A stretch of 33,820 bases of DNA from an uncultured Alphaproteobacteria bacterium (lineage in GTDB: Bacteria > Pseudomonadota > Alphaproteobacteria > HIMB59 > GCA-002718135), in contig CABYBP010000012.1 of NCBI GenBank assembly GCA_902517315.1, forward strand, positions 1 through 33,820, given 5' to 3'. The position numbers and the translations under genes were made by a program. The notes beneath the pieces are model-generated. The model saw only the letters and a program-made list of their open reading frames with translations, ran no database searches and had not been told where the DNA came from. The first letter of the stretch is position 1; each line of letters opens with the position of its first letter. Of the stretch, positions 7,128 to 16,521 are shown piece after piece.

Positions 7128-8306
7128 TTAATTTGACTTAAAATAATTTTCTAAAATTTGAAAATAAATTTTTTCCAGTTGGATTATATCTTCAATGTAT
7201 ACAAACTCATCGACCTTATGAAGAGTTTGATTCCTAAGGCCTAACTCTACCACTTCACAATAGTTTTTTATATATCTTGCATCAGAAGTTCCACCATCGG
7301 TTGCTTGCTCAGGCGGACTATTTCTACCAGTAATATCAGAGACTGACTGAGAAATAATATTATATAAATCACCTGCTTTATTCAGAAATGACTCAGCTGT
7401 TGCATCATATGTATAAGTGCAGCTAGCGTTTTCCAGTTTAGAGAAAATCTTTTCTATTTTATTATCAATCCATTTTATAAGTGAGTCAGATGAGTGCATA
7501 TCATTAAATCTAATATTAACTGTTGCTTTAGCTAATTCTGGAATTACGTTTTGAACAGGATTGCCAATATCAATAGTAGCAATTTGAACTGATGTTGGTA
7601 AAAAGTTTTCATTACCTTCATCGAGCGGTTCTTCTAATATACTATTTAATAAATTCACTAAGTGATGTGAAGAATTTTCAGCTAAATGAGAATTCGCCGT
7701 ATGCCCTTGAATACCTTTTACTTGAAAAAAGAAACTTACTGATCCTCTTCTTCCAATTTTTACTTTATCCCCGACCTCATTTTTAGAAGTTGGCTCACCA
7801 ACAAGACAATGATCAAACTTATAATTTTGTTTACTTGCCCATTCTAGAATTCTAGGTGTGCCGTTTACAGAATCTCTTTCTTCATCTCCTGTAATAATAA
7901 ATGAAATCTTGCCAGGAAGATTTTTATATTTATCTACAAATCTTTTAGCGGCACTGATGAAACAAGCAACACTGCTTTTCATATCTTCACTACCTCTTCC
8001 ATAAAGTTTGCCTCCATCTATTTTTGCAGAAAAAGGAGGATATTTCCATGAAGTTTCATTTCCTACGGGAACTACATCTGTATGACCAGCATAAGCAAAA
8101 TGTTTTCCTTCATTTCCTATTGTTGCAAATAAATTTTTTACTTCATAAGAATTGTTTCCAGAGAAAGTTAATGGATGACAGTCACATCCTATAGCATTTA
8201 AATGATTTGCAACGACTGTTAAAGCGCCTTCATCTTTTGGAGTTACACTTGCACATTTAACTAAGGATTGTGTAAGAGTAACAGGATCAAAATTAATTTC
8301 TGACAT
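7128..8306 (-). CDS. dapE: Succinyl-diaminopimelate desuccinylase
   Basis: This 392-aa M20 zinc peptidase-like enzyme releases succinate from N-succinyl-L,L-diaminopimelate in the succinylase branch of lysine and peptidoglycan synthesis. The two-metal site is visible as H75 and D77 (A-G-H-T-D-V-V-P), bridging D108 (G-R-G-S-E-D-M-K), the catalytic pair E142/E143 (G-D-E-E-R-D), E171 (V-G-E-P-T-S) and H363 (L-H-K-V-D-E). The G-T-S-D-A-R-Y-I segment in the C-terminal third is typical of DapE and separates it from ArgE. The dimerisation domain lies between about 185 and 295. It is the last gene of the long minus-strand operon, and its ATG overlaps the dapD stop by one base. It ends exactly against the formate dehydrogenase stop, with no visible terminator between the two convergent genes. 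Confidence 0.95.
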   Translation of the reverse strand: MSEINFDPVTLTQSLVKCASVTPKDEGALTVVANHLNAIGCDCHPLTFSGNNSYEVKNLFATIGNEGKHFAYAGHTDVVPVGNETSWKYPPFSAKIDGGKLYGRGSEDMKSSVACFISAAKRFVDKYKNLPGKISFIITGDEERDSVNGTPRILEWASKQNYKFDHCLVGEPTSKNEVGDKVKIGRRGSVSFFFQVKGIQGHTANSHLAENSSHHLVNLLNSILEEPLDEGNENFLPTSVQIATIDIGNPVQNVIPELAKATVNIRFNDMHSSDSLIKWIDNKIEKIFSKLENASCTYTYDATAESFLNKAGDLYNIISQSVSDITGRNSPPEQATDGGTSDARYIKNYCEVVELGLRNQTLHKVDEFVYIEDIIQLEKIYFQILENYFKSN

Positions 8307-9130
8307 TAATCTCTTAAAAGATCATTGATTGATGTTTTGCTTCTGGTTTTTTCATCAACTCTCTTAACAATAACAGCACAGTATAAAGAAGGATTAATAT
8401 CCCCTTCTTTTTTTCCTGGTAACGTACCTGGTACCACAACTGAATACGCTGGAACTTTTCCCATATGAATTTCTCCAGTTGATCGATCGACTATTTTTGT
8501 AGACGCTCCAATAAATACACCCATTGATAAAACCGCACCTTCACCAACAATAACACCTTCAGCCACTTCACTTCTTGCTCCAATAAAACAATTGTCTTCA
8601 ATAATTACAGGATTTGCTTGAAGAGGTTCAAGTACACCTCCAATACCAGCGCCTCCAGAAATATGACAGTTTTTACCTATTTGCGCACATGAACCAACTG
8701 TTGCCCAAGTATCAATCATTGTTCCTTCATCAACATATGCACCAAGATTTACAAAAGAAGGCATTAAAACAACACCTTTAGCAATAAATGCAGATTTTCT
8801 TACAACAGCGTCTGGTACATATCGAAATCCTGATTTCAGATGATCATCTTTAGTCCAGTTTGCAGTTTTACTTTCTACCTTATCAAACCAAGTAGCATGT
8901 GATGCTTTAATAATATCATTGTCATTTAATCTAAAACTTAAAAGAATTGCTTTTTTTATCCATTGATTAACTTGCCATTCATTATCAATTTTTTCACACA
9001 CTCTTATATTTCCACTATCGAGTTTGTTTAATGTGTCATCTACTGCATTTCTAATATCTCCTGAAGTATTTACATTAATATTCTCTCTATCTTCAAATGC
9101 ATCATTAATAATTTTTTCAAGTTCACTCAT
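8306..9130 (-). CDS. dapD: Tetrahydrodipicolinate N-succinyltransferase
   Basis: This 274-aa enzyme transfers succinyl from succinyl-CoA to tetrahydrodipicolinate, the step before DapC and DapE in lysine/diaminopimelate synthesis. After a helical N-terminal domain (about 1-100) comes a left-handed beta-helix of hexapeptide repeats (about 108-215), with the family landmarks [35 protein letters not shown] and [11 protein letters not shown]. The C terminus carries the [15 protein letters not shown] strand. The enzyme acts as a trimer. Length matches E. coli DapD. The start at 9130 overlaps the upstream HAD phosphatase gene by four bases, and the stop overlaps dapE by one, so the two dap genes are almost certainly translated from one message. 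Confidence 0.97.
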   Translation of the reverse strand: MSELEKIINDAFEDRENINVNTSGDIRNAVDDTLNKLDSGNIRVCEKIDNEWQVNQWIKKAILLSFRLNDNDIIKASHATWFDKVESKTANWTKDDHLKSGFRYVPDAVVRKSAFIAKGVVLMPSFVNLGAYVDEGTMIDTWATVGSCAQIGKNCHISGGAGIGGVLEPLQANPVIIEDNCFIGARSEVAEGVIVGEGAVLSMGVFIGASTKIVDRSTGEIHMGKVPAYSVVVPGTLPGKKEGDINPSLYCAVIVKRVDEKTRSKTSINDLLRD

Positions 9131-9801
9131 ATTTTACCCTCATTTACATCTTTTAAAAATAAACTCAAATCTCTAGTTTGAAAATCTAAATATTCTTTTG
9201 ATGCTTCAATATCATCTGAAAAGTTTTCATATCCAGCATCAACCCAAACAGGGGTAAAGCCAACTTTTTTAGCAGGAACTAAATTTTTAGCAATATCATC
9301 AAACATTGCAGAAGTATTTGCATCAATATTGAATAATTCAATAATTAGATTGTAAGGGCTGATTTCGGGTTTTGGAATATAATTTGCCATTTTTATATCA
9401 AAAATTTCATCAAAAAAATTTGTTAGATTAATTCTATCTAAAACATCTAAGGCATGTTTTTTATTAGCATTAGTATAAATAATTTTTCTACCCTCAAGTT
9501 TATGAAGTTCATTATTTAAATTTTCATTTGGACTAACTATTGAATAATCTAATTTATGTACTTCTTCTAAAAAATAATCTGCTTCAACACCGTGATTATC
9601 CATTAACCCTCTTAAGGTTGTTCCATGTTGCTTATAATATTTTGATTGTAACTTCTTTGCATCAGATAAATTCATATCTAAATTTTTAGCAATAAATTCA
9701 CCCATTAATTTATGAACTTGCTGAAAAATTCCACTATCAGCAGAATATAATGTGTTATCCAAATCAAATATCCACGTATTTATTTTTTCTTTAAATTTCA
9801 T
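9127..9801 (-). CDS. HAD-superfamily pyrimidine 5'-nucleotidase-like phosphatase
   Basis: This 224-aa protein has all HAD phosphatase motifs: motif I F-D-L-D-N-T with nucleophile D13 and acid D15, motif II T110 (I-I-Y-T-N-A-N), motif III K144 (P-K-P-E-I-S-P-Y) and motif IV D168/D169 (M-F-D-D-I). The helical cap between residues 20 and 95 and the N-T-L-Y pattern after motif I match the SDT1/PynA pyrimidine 5'-nucleotidase group that is found next to argB and dapD in many alphaproteobacteria. It would dephosphorylate nucleotide monophosphates or related small phosphates; the substrate is inferred from the family only. It abuts argB and overlaps dapD by four bases, so it is an internal gene of the rpmH-dapE operon. 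Confidence 0.88.
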   Translation of the reverse strand: MKFKEKINTWIFDLDNTLYSADSGIFQQVHKLMGEFIAKNLDMNLSDAKKLQSKYYKQHGTTLRGLMDNHGVEADYFLEEVHKLDYSIVSPNENLNNELHKLEGRKIIYTNANKKHALDVLDRINLTNFFDEIFDIKMANYIPKPEISPYNLIIELFNIDANTSAMFDDIAKNLVPAKKVGFTPVWVDAGYENFSDDIEASKEYLDFQTRDLSLFLKDVNEGKI

Positions 9802-10713
9802 TTAATTATTACTTATTTGTGTTCCAATACCATGTTCGGTGAATAGTTCTAGTATAACTGAATGTGGAATTCTACCATCTAAAATTGTAGATTTAGAAAC
9901 ACCTTTTTCCATAGCATCAATGCATGTTTGAATTTTAGGTTTCATTCCCCCCGAAATATAATCCATACCAGATATTTCTATTGCTTCTTTTAATGTTAAT
10001 GAGGATATTAATTTTTTTTCTTCATTAAAAATTCCAGGAACATCAGTTAATAATAGTAGTTTACTTGCTTTCAATTCGCCAGCAACAAAACCAGCTACTG
10101 TGTCAGCATTAATATTGTAAGTAAAATTTTCTTCATCTTTACCTAAAGGTGAAATAACTGGTATTTGATCTTTTTTTATAAAATCTTCTAGAATATTTTT
10201 ATTTAAAGATTTTGGTTCTCCAACAAAACCAATATCAACAATTTTTTCAATATTTGAATCACTGTTTTTTAGTTCTACGTTCAATTTTCTTGCAGTAATT
10301 AAACCATCATTTCCAGAGATACCAATTGCCTTTCCACCTGAAGCAGAAATAGAGTCAACAATTTCAGAATTAATATCTTTTGACAAAACTTCTTCAACAA
10401 CTTTAATTGTTTCCTTATCTGTAACTCTTAATCCTTCAACAAAATTTGAAGCTATATTTTTGGATTTTAATCTTTCACCAATTTGTGGTCCACCACCATG
10501 GATTATTACGGGTGAAATACCAACTTCTTTTAATAGACCAATATCTCTTGAAAAACTTTCAGAGAGTTTTTTATCTCCCATTGCATGCCCACCATACTTT
10601 ATAACAATTGTATCGCCACTATGTTCTCTTATGTAAGGAAGAGCTTCAACTAATGTAGAAGCTTTATGAATAAAATAAGCTTGATCACTTTCTGATAAAA
10701 AATCAAATTTCAT
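9802..10713 (-). CDS. argB: N-acetylglutamate kinase
   Basis: This 303-aa amino acid kinase phosphorylates N-acetyl-L-glutamate with ATP, the second step of arginine synthesis. Visible motifs are I-K-Y-G-G-H-A-M-G (about 38-46) for ATP phosphates, I-H-G-G-G-P-Q-I-G (71-79) and V-E-G-L-R-V-T-D (92-99) for substrate, the N-I-N-A-D-T-V-A-G segment and the G-G-M-K-P-K-I loop. The N-terminal extension before the first strand (A-x-T-L-V-E-A-L-P-Y-I) is the helix that forms hexamers in arginine-feedback-inhibited NAGKs, so allosteric control by arginine is plausible. It overlaps yihA by four bases and abuts the HAD gene, fixing its place in the minus-strand operon. Confidence 0.97.
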   Translation of the reverse strand: MKFDFLSESDQAYFIHKASTLVEALPYIREHSGDTIVIKYGGHAMGDKKLSESFSRDIGLLKEVGISPVIIHGGGPQIGERLKSKNIASNFVEGLRVTDKETIKVVEEVLSKDINSEIVDSISASGGKAIGISGNDGLITARKLNVELKNSDSNIEKIVDIGFVGEPKSLNKNILEDFIKKDQIPVISPLGKDEENFTYNINADTVAGFVAGELKASKLLLLTDVPGIFNEEKKLISSLTLKEAIEISGMDYISGGMKPKIQTCIDAMEKGVSKSTILDGRIPHSVILELFTEHGIGTQISNN

Positions 10714-11336
10714 GATGATTGTGAAATCCCGTATATAGATCTTTGGATTTCAGTAATACCATTATTTTTCTTTGTTTCAGATTGATAGATATTTTCAAAA
10801 GAATCTTTATAATTTTTCATTAAACTCAGAATTGATTTCTTTTGATAATCTAAATAACTTTTAGAAACTTTATCGATTTTTGTTAAAATTATTGAGAATT
10901 TTCTTGAACAACTACCTAATAAATCAAACATATCTATATCAGAATTTTTGATTCCAACTTTTGAGTCTATTAGTAAAAAAACATGATCTAGTTTATCTCT
11001 ATTTTCAATATACTCTTCTATAAGTGTCATCAGATTTTCTCTTACAACTTTTGATACTTTTGCATAACCATAACCCGGTAAATCTATCATATTTATTTTT
11101 TCACTAATAACGAAAATATTTATCGCCTGCGTTCTTCCTGGTGTTTTACTTGTTTTAGCTAATTTTTTAGTTCCAGTTATTGAATTAATTAAGCTTGATT
11201 TTCCAACGTTTGATCTTCCTATAAAACAACATTCCCTTTTAATCTCTAAGTTAGGAATATCTTTATACGAAGGAAATGAACCTACAAACTTATTGTTATT
11301 GAAAAACTTATTTAGATTTTTATTTAGGCTAGCCAT
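10710..11336 (-). CDS. yihA: Ribosome biogenesis GTPase YihA/YsxC (EngB)
   Basis: This 208-aa small GTPase of the TrmE-Era-EngA-YihA group acts in maturation of the large ribosomal subunit. G1 is G-R-S-N-V-G-K-S-S (40-48), G2 lies in T-P-G-R-T (65-69), G3 is D-L-P-G (85-88) and G4 is T-K-I-D (152-155). The conserved G-R-T-Q-x-I-N-x-F after G2 and D-L-P-G-Y-G-Y-A-K-V are diagnostic of EngB. The length is normal. Its start lies 8 bases inside the yidC 3' end and its stop overlaps argB by four bases. The yidC-yihA-argB order is common in alphaproteobacteria, which supports the call. Confidence 0.96.
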   Translation of the reverse strand: MASLNKNLNKFFNNNKFVGSFPSYKDIPNLEIKRECCFIGRSNVGKSSLINSITGTKKLAKTSKTPGRTQAINIFVISEKINMIDLPGYGYAKVSKVVRENLMTLIEEYIENRDKLDHVFLLIDSKVGIKNSDIDMFDLLGSCSRKFSIILTKIDKVSKSYLDYQKKSILSLMKNYKDSFENIYQSETKKNNGITEIQRSIYGISQSS

Positions 11337-13056
11337 TTTTGGCTAGTATTCTTCTTTGAATGAACCACTGTTGAGCAATTGACAAAATATTATTTACAGA
11401 CCAATATAAAACTAAACCAGCCGCAAATCCAGCTAGTACAAAAGTAAATACAAAAGGAAGTAATGCAAAAATTCTAGCTTGTGTAGGATCAGCAGGTGCT
11501 GGATTTAATTTTTGCTGTAACCACATTGTGAAACCCATAATTATTGGAAGAATTCCAATATCAATTATTGAAAGTAATGGAGGTACATCCCATGGGACTA
11601 AACCGAATACTGTCATTAACCCTAATGGATCAGGAGCAGAAAGATCATGAATCCATCCATAAAAAGGCGCATGATACATTTCAATGGTTACAAATAAAAC
11701 TTTATATAAAGAAAAGAAAATTGGTATCTGTACTAAAATTGGCAAGCAACCTGCTACCGGATTAGCTCCCTCTCTCTTATATAAAGCCATTAATTCTTGT
11801 TGCATTTTCTGTCTATCATTAGGATATGTCTCTTTTAATCTTTGCATATCTGGCTGAAGTTTTTTCATTTTTGCCATTGATTTAAATGATGCTTGTGCAA
11901 GAGGGAACAAGATCAATCGCATTAAAATTGTGAAAGCAATAATTGCTAAACCAAAATTTCCTGCATAACCAAAAAACCAATTAATTGCATATGAGACTGG
12001 TTTTGTTAAGAAACTAAACCATCCCCAGTCGATAGCATCTGTAAATCTTGGGATAGACAGATTTTCATCGTAAGCACTTAATACATTTAATTTTTTTGCT
12101 CCTACAAATAATTTTCCACCGTATTCTAATCTTTCACCAGAACTAACTTTGTATATTTGTCCTACATATCCGGCTCTGTAACTATCTCTTCCATTATTTC
12201 CATATCTATAATTAACATTAATTGACTGATCAGCATCAGGTATTAAAGCGGACATCCAATACTTGTCTGTAAACCCTAACCAACCACCTTGCGCTTTGTT
12301 ATCACAAAATTCCTTCTTAGATGGCATTGATGAATTACAATCATCAGCAATATCATCATAATTTTTTTCTAATAATTCATCATTAATTAAACTTATAAAA
12401 CCTTCATGAAGAATAAAAAAATTAATAGTGTCTGGAGTATTTATTCTTTTAATTAATCGGTAAGGGAATACTTCAATATTACTATTTCCTTTATTTTCAA
12501 TTTCTTGAGTAATTGAAAACATATACTCATCATCAATCGTATAATTAATTTTAAATGTTATATTTTGATTATTTGTCCAGCTTAATGTTACAGAGTTTGA
12601 GGGAGTTAATGTAGTAGAGTTAGTTTTCCAAATTGTTTCTAAATTTGGTAATTCTACCTCAGTATCTTTCAATTCTTTCCACCCAGTTTCAATGTAATAG
12701 GGATTTGATGTTCCTTCTGGTAATAGAAGTTGAATATTATCAGAGCCAGGCTCTAAACTTGTTTTATATTTTGATAATATAAGATCATCAAGAATTGCAC
12801 CTTTAAGATTTATGGAACCTTCGATTGATGAATTACTAAAAATAACTCTATCTGTTTCAATTAAAGCCTCATCCCGACTTTTTATTTCTGAAATAGATTC
12901 ATTACCTTGTCCATCAATTGACGTAGCAGGCTCTAAAACTTCATCTTCTTCTAAGGATGTTGTTTGAATGGGTTGAGTTGGAAATAAAAATTGAAAAAAA
13001 ATAATGATTGCAATTGAAATACCAATAGCAAGATATAAATTTCGTTGTTCGTTCAT
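11329..13056 (-). CDS. yidC: Membrane protein insertase YidC
   Basis: This 575-aa Oxa1-family insertase puts proteins into the inner membrane alone or with SecYEG. It has the Gram-negative five-helix layout: an N-terminal anchor (about 6-25), a large periplasmic beta-sandwich domain (about 60-340), and the conserved insertase core (about 350-570). The core contains the hydrophilic-groove arginine R380 in [11 protein letters not shown], a cytoplasmic hairpin of paired helices with K-x-Q-P-x-M-Q-x-L-K-E-x-Y (about 395-430), and [12 protein letters not shown]. The C terminus is short, with little of the basic tail seen in some relatives. It overlaps yidD by four bases and yihA by eight. The rpmH-rnpA-yidD-yidC order is the standard bacterial cluster. 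Confidence 0.98.
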   Translation of the reverse strand: MNEQRNLYLAIGISIAIIIFFQFLFPTQPIQTTSLEEDEVLEPATSIDGQGNESISEIKSRDEALIETDRVIFSNSSIEGSINLKGAILDDLILSKYKTSLEPGSDNIQLLLPEGTSNPYYIETGWKELKDTEVELPNLETIWKTNSTTLTPSNSVTLSWTNNQNITFKINYTIDDEYMFSITQEIENKGNSNIEVFPYRLIKRINTPDTINFFILHEGFISLINDELLEKNYDDIADDCNSSMPSKKEFCDNKAQGGWLGFTDKYWMSALIPDADQSINVNYRYGNNGRDSYRAGYVGQIYKVSSGERLEYGGKLFVGAKKLNVLSAYDENLSIPRFTDAIDWGWFSFLTKPVSYAINWFFGYAGNFGLAIIAFTILMRLILFPLAQASFKSMAKMKKLQPDMQRLKETYPNDRQKMQQELMALYKREGANPVAGCLPILVQIPIFFSLYKVLFVTIEMYHAPFYGWIHDLSAPDPLGLMTVFGLVPWDVPPLLSIIDIGILPIIMGFTMWLQQKLNPAPADPTQARIFALLPFVFTFVLAGFAAGLVLYWSVNNILSIAQQWFIQRRILAKNG

Positions 13057-13298
13057 TTGTTTAAATCGGTTTTCTTTGGTACTGGATCAAAACCATGTGA
13101 GCCCCAAGGATGACACTTTGAAATTCTTTTTATTGATAATATTGATCCTCTAAATAAGCCATGTTCTTTTAATGATTTAACTGAGTATTCTGAACATGTA
13201 GGTAAATATCTACAGTTTTGACCAAGAAGGGGTGAAATAAAAAGCTGATATAATCTAATCATTAAAATTAAAGGGAATGAAATATATTTATTAATCAT
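13053..13298 (-). CDS. yidD: Membrane protein insertion efficiency factor YidD
   Basis: This 81-aa protein is YidD, a small membrane-associated helper of YidC-dependent insertion. The family pattern is complete: an N-terminal amphipathic/hydrophobic segment ([13 protein letters not shown]), then [17 protein letters not shown] with its two cysteines, H-G-L-F-R-G-S, a basic K-R-I-S-K-C-H-P-W, and G-x-D-P-V-P at the end. It overlaps rnpA by eight bases and yidC by four, so translation of the three is likely coupled. Confidence 0.96.
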   Translation of the reverse strand: MINKYISFPLILMIRLYQLFISPLLGQNCRYLPTCSEYSVKSLKEHGLFRGSILSIKRISKCHPWGSHGFDPVPKKTDLNK

Positions 13299-13620
13299 TT
13301 GATTTTTCTTTAAGTTCTAATAACAGTTTTTCAAATTTTTCTTCAAGTAGTGAAGTTTTAGCTATTAACACATAATATGAATTTATTTTACCATTAATAA
13401 GTATTTTTCTGGCTAATTCTCTCATTATTCTTTTTGCTTTATTTCTTTTAACTGCATTTCCAATTTTTTTAGACGCTGTGTATCCTATCCCAATAGAATT
13501 TTCTAGATCTTGATTATGTAAAATTTGAACATTCATATTTTTACTTTTAACAAACTTTCCTTCATTTCGTACCATGACGAAAGTAGATCTTTTCTTAATT
13601 GTAAATATTTTATGGGCCAT
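13291..13620 (-). CDS. rnpA: Ribonuclease P protein component
   Basis: This 109-aa basic protein is the protein subunit of RNase P, which helps the catalytic RNA trim the 5' leader of pre-tRNAs. The family signature is the RNR motif region: here [24 protein letters not shown], preceded by the [13 protein letters not shown] strand. It begins 8 bases after the rpmH stop and overlaps yidD by eight bases. Start ATG at 13620 gives the expected length. The RNase P RNA gene itself is not in this window. Confidence 0.95.
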   Translation of the reverse strand: MAHKIFTIKKRSTFVMVRNEGKFVKSKNMNVQILHNQDLENSIGIGYTASKKIGNAVKRNKAKRIMRELARKILINGKINSYYVLIAKTSLLEEKFEKLLLELKEKSND

Positions 13621-13628
13621 TAGGCCTA

Positions 13629-13763
13629 TTAAGCGCTTAACTGAGCTCTTCCTTTTGCACGGCGCCTGTTAATAATCTGACGACCTGCCTTAGTAGCCAT
13701 TCTAGCCCTAAAGCCATGTCTTCTTTTTCTAATTACTCTACTAGGTTGATATGTACGTTTCAT
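13629..13763 (-). CDS. rpmH: 50S ribosomal protein L34 (bL34)
   Basis: The minus strand from ATG at 13763 to TAA at 13629-13631 encodes a 44-residue, strongly basic protein that is unmistakably bL34: it begins M-K-R-T-Y-Q-P-S and continues through [10 protein letters not shown], with R-R-R-A-K-G-R near the end and the C terminus L-S-A. Length is exactly that of most bacterial L34 proteins. It is the first gene of the long minus-strand operon, eight bases before rnpA. The local base composition is visibly more GC-rich than that of its neighbours because of the arginine and alanine codons. Confidence 0.99.
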   Translation of the reverse strand: MKRTYQPSRVIRKRRHGFRARMATKAGRQIINRRRAKGRAQLSA

Positions 13764-13778
13764 ATTAAATCTTTGGGC

Positions 13779-13807
13779 CTAATACGAATTCATTATATAT
13801 AAGTCAA
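13779..13807 (-). promoter_or_regulatory. Candidate sigma-70 promoter for the rpmH operon
   Basis: On the minus strand TTGACT (13802-13807) and TATTAG (13779-13784) are separated by exactly 17 bases. A better -10 match, TATAAT, lies at 13792-13797 with a weaker TTCAAG 17 bases further upstream. Either would start transcription within about 10-25 bases of the rpmH ATG. panC starts divergently at 13827, so the 63-base gap must serve both directions. AT-rich sequence makes chance matches likely. Confidence 0.45.
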
Positions 13808-13826
13808 ATATTTACTTGAATATTCA

Positions 13827-14660
13827 ATGAAAATTATAAGAAAAACTAATGAATTAGAGCAAATTTTAGTTTTAATTAAAGACAAAGGTAAATCTATTGG
13901 TTCAGTTCTAACAATGGGTAACTTACATGACGGACATTTATCGCTAATCAAAGAAGCACAGTTAAATAATGATTTTGTTGTAACTTCAATTTTTATTAAT
14001 CCAACACAATTTAATAATGAAACAGATTTCAGTTCTTATCCAAAAACAATAGATGATGACATCGCTAAATTAGAAAAAATAGGTTGTAATTTATTATTCT
14101 TGCCAGATATACAAGAAATCTATCCAGCAGATTTACTAAAACAAAATATTGTAAAAAATTTTAGAGGTATTCTATGTGATAAATATAGAACAGGCCATTT
14201 TGATGGAGTTACTACAGTTGTAGATATTTTCTTTAGTATAATTAAGCCGAATACAAGTTACTTTGGTGAAAAAGATTTTCAACAAATAAAAATAATTCAA
14301 GAGTTAGTAAAAATTAAAAATCACAATATTAAAATTGTTTCATGCCCTTCTATTAGAGATGATAGGGGTATGAGCTTATCCTCAAGGAATTCAAAATTTA
14401 CCAATGATCAATCAAAAATATTTAATCAATTAGGAAGTAAAATTTATGAATTTATAAATTTGTGTAAAAAAAAATCTAGTAATATTAATCTTGATAATTT
14501 TAAAAAACAAATACTAGAAAATAGTATTAACAAGATTGATTACGTAGAAATCAGAAATGAAAATAACTTAGAAATAACTGATGTTTTATATGAGTCGCGG
14601 CTTTTTATTGCTTTATACATTGGTGAAATAAGAATTATTGATAACTTTAAATTATACTAA
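13827..14660 (+). CDS. panC: Pantothenate synthetase
   Basis: This 277-aa enzyme joins D-pantoate and beta-alanine with ATP to make pantothenate (vitamin B5), the coenzyme A precursor. The nucleotidyl-transferase HIGH-like motif is H34-x-x-H37 in T-M-G-N-L-H-D-G-H-L-S-L-I (N replaces the usual A at 32). Further landmarks are S-I-F-I-N-P-T-Q-F, R-T-G-H-F-D-G-V-T-T-V-V, F-G-E-K-D-F-Q-Q and the KMSKS-like G-M-S-L-S-S-R-N. Length is normal. No panB or panD is nearby. It is divergent from rpmH and overlaps the convergent PPOX-like gene by four bases at the 3' end, so there is no separate terminator. Confidence 0.97.
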   Translation: MKIIRKTNELEQILVLIKDKGKSIGSVLTMGNLHDGHLSLIKEAQLNNDFVVTSIFINPTQFNNETDFSSYPKTIDDDIAKLEKIGCNLLFLPDIQEIYPADLLKQNIVKNFRGILCDKYRTGHFDGVTTVVDIFFSIIKPNTSYFGEKDFQQIKIIQELVKIKNHNIKIVSCPSIRDDRGMSLSSRNSKFTNDQSKIFNQLGSKIYEFINLCKKKSSNINLDNFKKQILENSINKIDYVEIRNENNLEITDVLYESRLFIALYIGEIRIIDNFKLY

Positions 14661-15265
14661 GGTATTAACCATTCGTATTCTGGTTCATTATTAATAAATT
14701 TTAATTTCAATCTTCGATGACCTGAAATTTCTAAATATAGCCAATCAATTTCGTCAATTTTATTTTCGACTACGGTAAAATTTTTATAACCTTGCTCACT
14801 TTCTTCATGACTTGGTTCTGTACCAGTCAGATGCTCCGGAATACCATCTTCTGGAAACTCAGTAACAGAGCTTGGGTCTTTTAATGTTAAATAACATTTT
14901 CTACTAAACAGTCTTGTCTTATCCCACATTTCTTTAGCTTTCTCATTTTGATTATTTATTGAAGAAGTTGTTTTTATACGCAATTGAATTTTCAGTTTAT
15001 GATCATAAAAAACAAAAAGAGATTTATTATTTTTTTGTAAATTAGAAACTTTAGGGGATCTAAAATCTGTATGAAAGTTTAGTATTAAATTAGCAGGGTC
15101 GAATTTTCGTAAAACTACCACTCTCGAATCTATTCCGCCTTCAGCATCAACATTGCTAATTACAGGGGTGTGAAAAGCATGTTTTCTATCCTTAACACCT
15201 CTGGTTAAGTTTTTTTTAATATCTTCAAATATTTCCTGAGTATTTTCTTTTGAAGAAGTCGACAT
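14657..15265 (-). CDS. Pyridoxamine 5'-phosphate oxidase-like FMN-binding protein
   Basis: This 202-aa protein has the split beta-barrel of PNPOx-type flavoproteins: a D-S-R-V-V-V-L-R-K-F-D strand near residues 46-56 that corresponds to the FMN-binding region, H-T-D-F-R-S-P-K (phosphate-binding R/S/K), and a C-terminal H-R-R-L-K-L-K-F ... E-W-L-I-P resembling the end of PdxH. The middle is shorter than in PdxH and lacks the usual Q-x-R-x-x-G and A-S-x-Q-S pattern. I therefore place it in the wider PPOX family, perhaps the Alr4036-like group, rather than calling it the vitamin B6 enzyme. It is transcribed divergently from the CCA-adding enzyme across a 38-base gap and overlaps panC at the 3' ends. 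Confidence 0.75.
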   Translation of the reverse strand: MSTSSKENTQEIFEDIKKNLTRGVKDRKHAFHTPVISNVDAEGGIDSRVVVLRKFDPANLILNFHTDFRSPKVSNLQKNNKSLFVFYDHKLKIQLRIKTTSSINNQNEKAKEMWDKTRLFSRKCYLTLKDPSSVTEFPEDGIPEHLTGTEPSHEESEQGYKNFTVVENKIDEIDWLYLEISGHRRLKLKFINNEPEYEWLIP

Positions 15266-15303
15266 GGTTCCTGTAATATAAATTGTTTTAAAGAAATAGC
15301 TAG

Positions 15304-16101
15304 ATGATGGAAATAAATAAAATAGCGAATTTATTGAATCTGGAGCATGTTAAGTTTTTAATATCTATCTTTAAAGAAAATAATATTGAAATCCGATTAG
15401 TAGGAGGATGTATACGAGACGCTCTTCTTGAAAGAGAAATCAAAGATATTGATACAGCAACAACTTTGGAGCCTCAGGATGTTTTGTCATTACTAAAAAA
15501 GAACAATATTGAATATGATGATTTTGCTATTCAATATGGATCTATAATTGCTTATCCTCATAATCAAAAAATACAAATTACAACTTTACGTGAAGATGTT
15601 AATCAAATGGGAAGACATACAAATGTAATTTACACCAACAGCTGGAAAAAAGATTCAGCCAGAAGAGATTTTACTTTCAATGCTTTATATGTTGGAAACA
15701 ATAATAAACTACATGATTATTACAATGGCCAAACAGATTTAAAAGAAAGTAAAATTTGTTTTATTGGTGAAATAGAAGATAGAATAAAAGAAGATTACTT
15801 AAGAATCTATCGATACTTTAGATTTAGAGGTTTATTTAATTTACCTAAAACATCTTTAAGTGATCAAAAAATTGTAGAAAAATATATTCACGAATCTTTG
15901 GCAGTGTTGACTAACAATGTAATAAGGCAAGAAATATTAAAAATGTTTAATATGTCTTTTCCATTAAATTGTTTTTACATATCTCATCAAACGTTACAAA
16001 AATTTAAATGGGTTGAAATAGTGCAAGAGCATTTTATACGAACAAAATATGATCTTGGATTAAATAAATGCCTGAATAAGATTGATAATTTAATAAATTA
16101 G
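15304..16101 (+). CDS. cca: CCA tRNA nucleotidyltransferase / poly(A) polymerase family, short form
   Basis: This 265-aa protein carries the complete class II nucleotidyltransferase head: R-L-V-G-G-C-I-R-D (31-39), the metal-binding D48-x-D50 in K-D-I-D-T-A-T, a strand with I-Q-I-T-T-L-R, the R-R-D-F-T-F-N-A-L motif and the E-D-Y-L-R-I-Y-R-Y-F-R-F helix. It would add or repair the CCA 3' end of tRNAs. The family usually has about 390-420 residues in alphaproteobacteria; here the C-terminal body/tail that grips tRNA is cut to roughly 80 residues after the R-F motif. The stop at 16099-16101 overlaps the convergent zur gene by four bases, so no extension is possible without a frameshift. ATGs at 15304 and 15307 are both possible starts. 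Confidence 0.88.
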   Translation: MMEINKIANLLNLEHVKFLISIFKENNIEIRLVGGCIRDALLEREIKDIDTATTLEPQDVLSLLKKNNIEYDDFAIQYGSIIAYPHNQKIQITTLREDVNQMGRHTNVIYTNSWKKDSARRDFTFNALYVGNNNKLHDYYNGQTDLKESKICFIGEIEDRIKEDYLRIYRYFRFRGLFNLPKTSLSDQKIVEKYIHESLAVLTNNVIRQEILKMFNMSFPLNCFYISHQTLQKFKWVEIVQEHFIRTKYDLGLNKCLNKIDNLIN

Positions 16102-16502
16102 TTTTTTAGTTTACAATTTTCGCACAAACCAAATATTTCTAAATTATGTTTTTTATAATTGAAGTTATTTTTTTCTGCTTGTTTTGAAAAATAAGAAATC
16201 AAATTATTTCCAGTTAGCTCAGTAACACTATCACAGTTTTCACATATCAAAAAAGATGTAGAAGTTTTTGCATTACAATCATCATGCTTACAAGCAATAT
16301 ATGAATTTCTGCTTTCTATCTTATGCACTTTGCCAATTTCTATAAGCTTATCTAAAGCTCTATAGACTTGAAGAGGAGATTTAATTCCTTTTTTTTGAAT
16401 ATCAAAAAGGATTGTATATGCTTTAAGAGGTTCTGATGAGCTTTCTAAAATATCAAGAACTGTTTGTTGATTTTTAGTTAAGTTTAAAGTTTCTAAAGAC
16501 AT
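16098..16502 (-). CDS. zur: Fur-family transcriptional regulator, zinc-responsive (Zur)
   Basis: This 134-aa protein is a Fur-superfamily repressor. The N-terminal winged helix (about 8-75) has the recognition-helix pattern K-S-P-L-Q-V-Y-R-A-L-D-K-L (41-53). The C-terminal dimerisation and metal domain has the structural zinc site C87-x-x-C90 and C127-x-x-C130. The metal-sensing histidine pattern is not the H-H-H-D-H of Fur, while K-x-E-S-R-N-S-Y-I-A-C resembles Zur. The strongest evidence for zinc is its place: it follows znuC and znuB on the same strand, 19 bases after the znuB stop, and a Zur-type palindrome lies in front of this operon. It is therefore expected to repress its own operon and znuA when zinc is plentiful. 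Confidence is high for Fur family and good for Zur. Confidence 0.9.
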   Translation of the reverse strand: MSLETLNLTKNQQTVLDILESSSEPLKAYTILFDIQKKGIKSPLQVYRALDKLIEIGKVHKIESRNSYIACKHDDCNAKTSTSFLICENCDSVTELTGNNLISYFSKQAEKNNFNYKKHNLEIFGLCENCKLKN

Positions 16503-16521
16503 ATTCTAAATTACCAAATTG

